In this document: positions 58,601 to 64,000 of the stretch, piece by piece | Layout: each line of letters begins with the position of its first letter | Position numbering within the stretch: position 1 is the stretch's first letter | From: Branchiostoma floridae | Lineage: Eukaryota; Chordata; Leptocardii; Amphioxiformes; Branchiostomatidae | DNA length: 64,000 nt | NCBI RefSeq assembly: GCF_000003815.2 | Contig: NC_049992.1 | Span: forward strand, 6,143,918-6,207,917 | Direction: 5' to 3' | Position numbers and translations under genes: made by a program | The notes under the pieces: model-generated | What the model saw: the letters and a program-made list of their open reading frames with translations, nothing else | The model's database searches: none | Told to the model about the DNA's origin: nothing

Positions 58601-61600
58601 AGGCATCAAAAATTTTGCTATGATTTTATTCAACCTTAAAACTCTCCCTGTCTACTGAAAAATTCAATAGAAAGTAAGATTAAAAGCAAGCATGTCAATG
58701 TAACACAAGTGCCTTAAAGCTCTATGGTCACTCATTAGCTCATACATGTATTACGATATAGTAATAACTTTGCAGTGCTATCCAGTAGTAAAAAGTGCCT
58801 TTGTCAGTAAAAGAAATAGGCTGTGGAACAAATATGCTGTACTCTTAGTCTCATGATGTTAGATTCAGTGCTAGCTGAATTCAAAAGTGACTGCTTGCAA
58901 ATTTGCCATTGAGGAGTCAAAAAAGCGACTTAAGTCAGACACAGATCTGCACTTTAATCTAAGCTTTAGGGCCATTTTTTTCTCAGCCTCACTGCTGATT
59001 ATGCACCTAATAGATTGACTACAAGTAAATTCTTCACCTAATAGATTGACTAGAAGTTTGTAATATATTATATTTTTATTATAGTTGTAAGCCATAAGTT
59101 GTAACTGACCTAGCAAAAATATATGTGCATGGTATAGACATTGTGTAGTATCTAGTGTGGGACTCTTGACTGATCATGAACTTTAATTTAGCATCAGGGC
59201 CTAACCTGGGTTCATAGAACATGTCCACTTGTCTGGCACGGTGGTAGGATCGGTCACATCGGCCAGGTAGCGCCACTTGTTACACTTGTCTGCAGTGCAC
59301 TGCACCCAGGTCCCCTGTTCCTCGATCTCACGAGACAGAAAATGTTTCCTCCTGTAGAAAAATAGTGAAGCGTTCAACATGTATAAGTGAGGTGATCTTT
59401 GCAAACCTAAGAGGCTGAAGAGACAGCAATTCAGTGAGGATTAATGCATAACATTTTGGAATGTTTTAAACTTTTCATAATTAGGCTGAAATAGTTGAAT
59501 AGAAGTCTACAAGTAAATAGAATGATAGCCATGTGGAAACAAAAAAAAAAACAGAAAAAAAACAATAGAAGAACTTAGAAGTGGCTTAGTTTAAAGTTGA
59601 CGATAAAAAGAATCATGAAAAATAACAAACATGATCGACTGACTTTGGCATCCTTTTCTTGCCGTTTCTTTGTTTTCAGTTTTTATAATTAGGCTGAAAT
59701 AGTTTAATCGAAACAAGTTTTACTAAATATAATGTAATAACCATCAAAACAAAAGAAAGAAATAGAACTCTTAGAAATGCCAGTGGCTATTTAGCTTGAA
59801 ATTACTGAAAGAATGTAAAATAACAAACGTGATAGACTGACATTCTTACATAGAAAGAATGTAAAATACCAAACGTGATAGACTGACATTCTTACATAGA
59901 AAGAATGTAAAATACCAAACGTGATAGACTGACATTCTTACATAGAAAGAATGTAAAATAACAAACGTGATAGACTGACATTCTTACATAGAAAGAATGT
60001 AAAATAACAAACGTGATAGACTGACATTCTTACATAGAAAGAATGTAAAATAACAAACGTGATAGACTGACATTCTTACATAGAAAGAATGTAAAATAAC
60101 AAACGTGATAGACTGACATTCTTTCATAGAAAGAATGTAAAATAACAAACGTGATAGACTGACATTCTTACATAGAAAGAATGTAAAATAACAAACGTGA
60201 TAGACTGACATTCTTACATAGAAAGAATGTAAAATAACAAACGTGATAGACTGACATTCTTACATAGAAAGAATGTAAAATAACAAACGTGATAGACTGA
60301 CATTCTTACATAGAAAGAATGTAAAATAACAAACGTGATAGACTGACTTTGACATCCTTTTCTTGCCCTGTTTCTTTGGTTTACGGGTAGAGGAGATGGC
60401 AGGGGATGATGGCCTTGTCTCATCTGTAAATTCATAGATGCTCTTTTTGCCTGGAAATGTAGTTCAGTAAATTATGTTATTTCATTCCATAATCATTTTG
60501 AATTGTACTGTCATCGAGAGTGAGAGAATGAGAGAGAGTCATTGCTGGTTTGTATGGAGCAATTGAATGATACTTTTCTGAGCATCAAATTCTTTAGAAA
60601 TAATTCAATAACAGAATAATGATGATTGAAATATGAAGCTATGCCTTGTCATTTCATGTTGATCTTTCATAGTTGCACTTTAGTTGCTAGAAATGTACAT
60701 CAAGAAGTACCATCTGGGCTGCACAGGGCAGGTAAATACTTTATACCCATTAATTTTGAAGCACTCATACTGGATACTGTCTAACAAGTAACATGAAAAA
60801 TTCAATACATGTATCATTTTTTTATTCAATAATATTTATCTTCCCGTTGGCTACGAAAACAAAGTTCAACTTCAAAATTATAGCTCTCCATACAGGCATA
60901 CACTGAATATATCACCCATAATTTGGGCCATTGTAGGTGCACAAAAGAAATTACCTAGCAGTACGTATACACTAAACCATTTTTACCTGATATTCATTTA
61001 ACCTGTATATTTTTTTTTAGGCAATGCAGATGGTACTTTGTGACCTGATTCTATTTTGTATTACAGTTGTTTCTATTTATACATGATTTGTATAATTATT
61101 ATAAAAGCACTATTTTTCTGAATATTCTTTAAAATTATCTAGTTTGTATCATTATCAAATCAATGATTAACTTAAATCACAATAATTTCACTCTTTCATA
61201 GATGAAAATGTAGTGTTATGAATTTTGTCTTTGTAAATTCATAGATGCACTGGTGTATGAACATGTCCAATGTAGGTGGAATTCACGTCTACATTAAGTT
61301 ACAATGATGAGTGTATTTTGAAAAAAAAAATTGTGACTGATTGTTAACTTGAATTGTTGAAAGTTTATCTGTGTTCAACTTGGTAGAAGTTATTCTGGAT
61401 CAAACTAAGGTAGTGTAATTTCTAACAGAAGAATTTGATTTAAAGAGTCCTAACATTTTCAACTGTACATCCAACTCCAGTGTTAATGTCATTCCTAACA
61501 TTAGAGTTGGACAGTCGATTATTTTGTTGGAAATTACAGTTTAACTTTGATGATAATGACTGTTATTACTACTTATTCTGATCACTAATGATTAAATGGT

Positions 61601-63899
61601 GTGGTGAGTCTTCGGTTGTGAACATCAGTGCTAAGTATTTTGTGCATTACATGTCGTATGACTAACTTTGATATGTGTATGTAAAAGTAGCCAGACAGAT
61701 CAATTGTCAGGAAATTACCTAGAGGGGGAGAAATGAATATGCCCCTACCCTCACATTTGCATGTACATCAGTGTGCAAGAATCAAATTAAAAGGGAAATT
61801 GACAAGCCAGGACTTTATGAATAATGTACACTTATGTATATTGCAATCATCTCTTCTTGATACAAAATCATATGCAGAATTGTGTAAAATTATCTTTTAA
61901 TGCACTAAAATTTGTGAAAAATTTTAAAATAAGGCATTTTGTGTAAATTGTAACTTTCCAGAATCGAATTGTGAATGTTGTTAATTTTGCTGTTGGCTGT
62001 CACATTATCTTGGCACAATTAAATTCATCATATGTTGCACCATATCCAGTATCATGTGTTGTTTGTCATATTAAGATAACATACTGGAAGACTTCGGCTG
62101 TTTCTTCTTCTTAGTCGTCATGCTCGTCTCAGGGTTCTCAGTCCCCTCTGGTGCCTTGTCAGAGTACACCAGCTGCTTAGGGTGTAGCTTCCTTTTCTTA
62201 CTTCTTGGCTTGGTGGGTTTCTGGGGCGTGTGGCACTTGGGGGTGGTGTGTTCTGACGTAGCAGGGGTCTTGTCAGGATAGTCTTTCCCACTGCACACAA
62301 AAATAAATAGATAGGTCCTAGGAAAAAAATGGTGTGTTTCCTGTTTCAGTTCTGAAAAAAATAATAGGGTTAATAGGTAGGGATTATCTTTCTTTTCTTA
62401 TGAGGATCAAAAGATATCTTAACACAGAAAAGGATAAGGTGAGGCTGAGAACAAGACAGTTCTAAAAGACTTTTCTTGAGTGACTACATTGCACTGACTC
62501 TAAATGCCACGGAAAACCTACAAGATAATCATAAAGAGAAAATCTTACTCATAGCCCTGCTCCTCTGTTTCACCATGCTCTTTTTTCCAGTTGTCTGATC
62601 CTTCTCCTTCAACCACTATGAAAATAAAAGAAAGAACAAAATTAATGTACGGTAAATCATCTAATAGTCGTGCTGGTTTTATGTTTGCCCTTCTGCAGTG
62701 AACTCATTGCACCATGAACTCACAAACCCCTAGCTATAGCCTCCTTTTCCAGTTGTAACAATGAGTCTACAAAGTCAGGAACTTTTCAAAATTTACAGAA
62801 TCATATCTTTGACCTATCTAGTCTGTTAGATGCATTTTGAAAAGGCACTTTGTATGTGGGAACAGTCTACGAACTTATATATAATACCTACACATTATCC
62901 TCTACCAGGGTTGGACAAGTCCTCTAGCCCTATTGTCCCGGGCAAGTGAAATAGCCCATCGGGCAATGAGCGCATGTCCNNNNNNNNNNNNNNNNNNNNN
63001 NNNNNNNNNNNNNNNNNNNNNNNNNNNNNNNNNNNNNNNNNNNNNNNNNNNNNNNNNNNNNNNNNNNNNNNNNNNNNNNNNNNNNNNNNNNNNNNNNNNN
63101 NNNNNNNNNNNNNNNNNNNNNNNNNNNNNNNNNNNNNNNNNNNNNNNNNNNNNNNNNNNNNNNNNNNNNNNNNNNNNNNNNNNNNNNNNNNNNNNNNNNN
63201 NNNNNNNNNNNNNNNNNNNNNNNNNNNNNNNNNNNNNNNNNNNNNNNNNNNNNNNNNNNNNNNNNNNNNNNNNNNNNNNNNNNNNNNNNNNNNNNNNNNN
63301 NNNNNNNNNNNNNNNNNNNNNNNNNNNNNNNNNNNNNNNNNNNNNNNNNNNNNNNNNNNNNNNNNNNNNNNNNNNNNNNNNNNNNNNNNNNNNNNNNNNN
63401 NNNNNNNNNNNNNNNNNNNNNNNNNNNNNNNNNNNNNNNNNNNNNNNNNNNNNNNNNNNNNNNNNNNNNNNNNNNNNNNNNNNNNNNNNNNNNNNNNNNN
63501 NNNNNNNNNNNNNNNNNNNNNNNNNNTGTTTCGGGCATTAAATTTTTCATGTACTTGCCCAATAGGACAAGTGAATTTTAGAAAACAACCCTGTCTACCC
63601 TATGAACTGGGTGTACTAGTACCTTTTTTGGCATCCACTGCTAGACATTCGAAGTCATCTATTGAGGTGATGTCTACTGGGTTAGCCTCCTTGGCAGGAT
63701 CTTCCAGAAAATAAAAAAATAAATTGAAATATAGATTTTATGAATCTAATTTGAAGTCTGAATGGACGTTTTGAGTTGCAACTTTGAACTTCAACTAGAA
63801 CAGTTTGAGCTGAGGTTGGAACTCCCTTGCAAACCTTGGACTTATAAACGACCTACCATGGACCATAGTTCTCTTTTCACCGACAGAAAGTCCAATGGT
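43644..63899 (-). CDS. ZCWPW1: CW zinc finger and PWWP domain protein 1 (5' end missing)
   Basis: Histone reader; in mammals it binds the H3K4me3/H3K36me3 pair written by PRDM9 at meiotic breaks. Exons seen: 63899-63857 (tentative), 63700-63623, 62615-62549, 62290-62085, 60450-60354, 59351-59206, 58582-58468, 58026-57957, 46432-46241, 45922-45838, 45409-45233, 44674-43644; from the second on all phases agree (2264 bases). The CW finger (GTWVQCTADKCNKWRYLADV...WTC...YNSC) keeps its four Cys and the Trp residues. The PWWP domain (GSLVWAKMPGYPWWPGMV, then RYHVVFFGKTVSRAWIP) is split by introns and followed by the family helix ending LQTFGFGQRF. A long Lys-rich, then acidic tail ends in FDLEE. 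The 60354 donor (GTCAAA) is weak. An 11.5-kb intron holds two plus-strand genes. The order CW-PWWP and the conserved blocks fit ZCWPW1 better than the shorter ZCWPW2. Confidence 0.9.
44745..45105. repeat. Dispersed repeat in a ZCWPW1 intron
   Basis: 'gaaccaatccttaatt', 'gccctcgtccaaaatttgga' and 'agcacagaagcgattgtata' recur in order, with changes, at 6155-6300 in DDOST intron 7. No ends identified. Confidence 0.6.
46985..48063. mobile_element. TIR element containing a second TIR element
   Basis: The outer ends 'agtggagtggagtgcctact' (46985) and its complement to 48063 match perfectly for 34 bases (through 'actatactactagt'). Inside, at 47071-47647, lies a distinct element, listed separately. 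No transposase frame is recognisable in the outer one. It sits in the large ZCWPW1 intron upstream (plus strand) of the first LRR gene. Confidence 0.82.
47071..47647. mobile_element. 577-bp MITE with perfect 28-bp ends, nested
   Basis: Ends CCGTATATTCTCGAATAAAG (continuing 'tacgcac') and the exact complement, with TA on each side (47069-47070, 47648-47649). 'aaataaagtacgcacccc' recurs several times inside. The TA target suggests a Tc1/mariner-type source. Confidence 0.9.
48309..48485. mobile_element. MITE, second copy of the 41289 family, inverted
   Basis: Ends TACAGTAGAAGCC and GGCTTCTATTGTA. The body words 'gttaactgcacagg', 'attgcaccagccggataatt' and 'gcaaataggcc' match 41289-41462 in reverse. 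About 320 bp upstream of the first LRR gene. Confidence 0.82.
48807..52220 (+). CDS. LRR single-pass receptor with tyrosine-motif tail (receptor A)
   Basis: Exons 48807-49227 and 50563-52220 join (phase 1) to 692 residues. I chose the ATG at 48807 because it starts a clean signal peptide (MVPSQAILLLLLIFSVDKAA); an upstream in-frame ATG (48723) would bury it. A Cys-rich cap (about 23-60, including CSWVGHGG) is followed by about six leucine-rich repeats (LQHLRIQRSNISTIQPGAF, LLQRIYLDDNRLTSLG) and a C-terminal LRR cap (NKLKCDQDLKWFICNL). A membrane helix lies near 379-399 (NALVAVLLFLLATVVAFFAY). The roughly 290-residue acidic cytoplasmic tail has EPYAVIYADM, QPHAVT, EPYAT and, at the end, VLYNPA and VLYNPI, the last fitting an ITIM. 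No TIR or kinase domain. Likely a surface receptor using phosphotyrosine signalling; ligand unknown. Tandem paralogue of receptor B. Both are nested in a ZCWPW1 intron. Confidence 0.85.
53162..53415 (+). mobile_element. Non-LTR retrotransposon C-terminal remnant
   Basis: The frame from 53171 reads LQRRAEGARPRGRPRRTWTS, then DLKEWSGQ and LAEDRQRWKTYV. This is the familiar ending of LINE reverse-transcriptase proteins (R-G-R-P...W...D...W, then A-E-D-R-x-x-W). It is short, with no upstream RT in frame. It lies between receptors A and B. Confidence 0.75.
53726..57545 (+). CDS. LRR single-pass receptor with tyrosine-repeat tail (receptor B)
   Basis: Exons 53726-54149 and 55747-57545 join (phase 1, same site as receptor A) to 740 residues. 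The ATG at 53726 gives a signal peptide (MLQRKALVLLLLVSKNLLLV); 53693 is an alternative. It has a Cys-rich cap with CGWVGHGG, LRRs (LQFLSIHQSNISTIQPRAF, LTALILDQNMISDLSKHAF), an LRR C-cap (NKLRCDETLTWFVCNL) and a helix near 368-392 (AMTGAAVLPLILTLATLGAL). The cytoplasmic tail of about 345 residues starts with seven or eight PYAVxY / PYATT modules. It continues with about ten 13-16-residue repeats of the type P-G-P-x-L-Q-P-(Y/H)-S-V-T-H-E-E, then QPYAVTYDEE. The last about 17 residues leave the repeat frame. Likely a tyrosine-phosphorylated surface receptor. AATAAA at 57788. Confidence 0.85.
54206..54332. mobile_element. GC-rich 127-bp inverted-repeat element
   Basis: The ends AATACAACACGGTGTA (54206-54221) and TACACCGTGTTGTATT (54317-54332) are perfect complements. 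The inside has repeated 'ccgcgggaagg' and 'gccgaagggtgat' words and is far more GC-rich than its surroundings. In the receptor B intron. The rest of that intron (54333-55746) shows no gene or repeat that I can support. Confidence 0.75.
57788..57793 (+). terminator. Polyadenylation signal of receptor B
   Basis: AATAAA 243 bp after the stop codon and 164 bp before the opposing ZCWPW1 exon at 57957. Confidence 0.6.
58052..58154. mobile_element. 103-bp hAT-type MITE
   Basis: Ends GTAGCCTG and CAGGCTAC are flanked by the perfect 8-bp repeat ATGTTAGT (58044-58051, 58155-58162). The inside is GC-rich ('gcggccggccc'). It sits 26 bp upstream (gene sense) of the ZCWPW1 PWWP exon at 58026. Confidence 0.88.
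59624..59690 (-). pseudogene. Partial copy of the ZCWPW1 exon-donor junction
   Basis: 'gactgactttggcatccttt' and 'tcttgccgtttctttg' repeat, with changes, the 3' end of the exon at 60354-60450 and the adjacent intron ('gactgactttgacatccttt', 'tcttgccctgtttctttgg'). 'taattaggctgaaatagtt' is also duplicated (59479, 59686). Confidence 0.65.
59810..60350. repeat. 46-bp minisatellite at a ZCWPW1 splice donor
   Basis: About eleven near-identical 46-bp units ('aacaaacgtgatagactgac', then 'attcttacatagaaagaatg'). The last unit runs directly into the donor of the exon ending at 60354, sharing 'cgtgatagactgac'. The ORFs across it (S-V-Y-H-V-C-Y-F repeats) are artefacts. Each unit holds a small hairpin (agaatgt / acattct). 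Confidence 0.92.
60460..62080. other. AT-rich ZCWPW1 intron without recognisable features
   Basis: No exon, repeat array or transposon end was found on either strand. Only AT-rich sequence with scattered stop codons in all frames. Confidence 0.6.
62909..63593. mobile_element. hAT-like element spanning a 547-base gap
   Basis: N at 62980-63526. On the left CAGGGTTGGACAAGTC, on the right (inverse) CAACCCTG at about 63586-63593. 'cttgcccaataggacaagtg' on the right is partly complementary to 'ctattgtcccgggcaagtg' on the left. The gap therefore lies within an inverted-repeat element in a ZCWPW1 intron. TCTAC flanks both ends, but no full 8-bp duplication is seen. Confidence 0.6.
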
Positions 63900-64000
63900 C
63901 TGAAAATTGACTTACTTGAAGGAGGACTGAGGATGTACTTACTGCCTAAATTGGTTACTCTGGATAATAGTCCACCAAAACTAACACCAACAGTTCTCAA

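Noticed and set aside
59810-60350. CRISPR-like regular array
   Set aside because: Units are tandem with no unique spacers, and the genome is eukaryotic.
62930-63714. Frames of 200-250 residues around 63000-63540
   Set aside because: Mostly unknown residues from the N gap.
63943-64000. A further upstream ZCWPW1 exon at the window end
   Set aside because: A donor-like GTAAGT exists at 63942, but the frames compatible with the next exon contain stops or need an unproven acceptor.

Overview
The window is eukaryotic genomic DNA, and I infer a cephalochordate (amphioxus, Branchiostoma-like). Genes are broken into many short exons with GT-AG introns and phases that match across joins. The encoded proteins look like deuterostome orthologues, and introns carry many miniature transposons, tRNA-derived SINEs and minisatellites. 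Species is inferred, not proved. Two runs of N (21570-21669, 62980-63526) are assembly gaps.

Layout. 1-3206: no gene seen; minisatellite, duplicated blocks, a SINE. 3207-11146 (-): DDOST/OST48, 11 exons, complete. 11723-15039 (+): short TPR protein with a C-terminal membrane anchor, TTC17-like, 5 exons, head-to-head with DDOST. 17379-25004 (-): RBM42, 8 exons, complete. 25321-33445 (+): SCO1, 7 exons, complete, head-to-head with RBM42; its first intron holds an LTR element and a decayed Tc1/mariner element. 33.5-38.9 kb: no gene; a large minisatellite and repeat fragments. 38965-42145 (+): small four-pass membrane protein, LAPTM4-like, 5 exons. 43644-63899 (-): ZCWPW1 (CW zinc finger plus PWWP histone reader), 5' end beyond the window. 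One of its introns (46433-57956, 11.5 kb, inside the PWWP domain) contains two tandem genes on the opposite strand (48807-52220 and 53726-57545). These encode related leucine-rich-repeat receptors whose cytoplasmic tails are full of tyrosine motifs.

The conserved genes serve unrelated housekeeping roles: N-glycosylation, copper delivery to cytochrome oxidase, RNA binding, histone-mark reading. They do not form an operon-like system. The most unusual content is (i) the nested receptor pair with repeat-built tyrosine tails, (ii) five places where a piece of a real exon plus its splice junction has been tandemly copied inside the neighbouring intron, and (iii) transposons placed at gene boundaries, including one ending 6 bp before a splice acceptor and one ending about 30 bp before a start codon.
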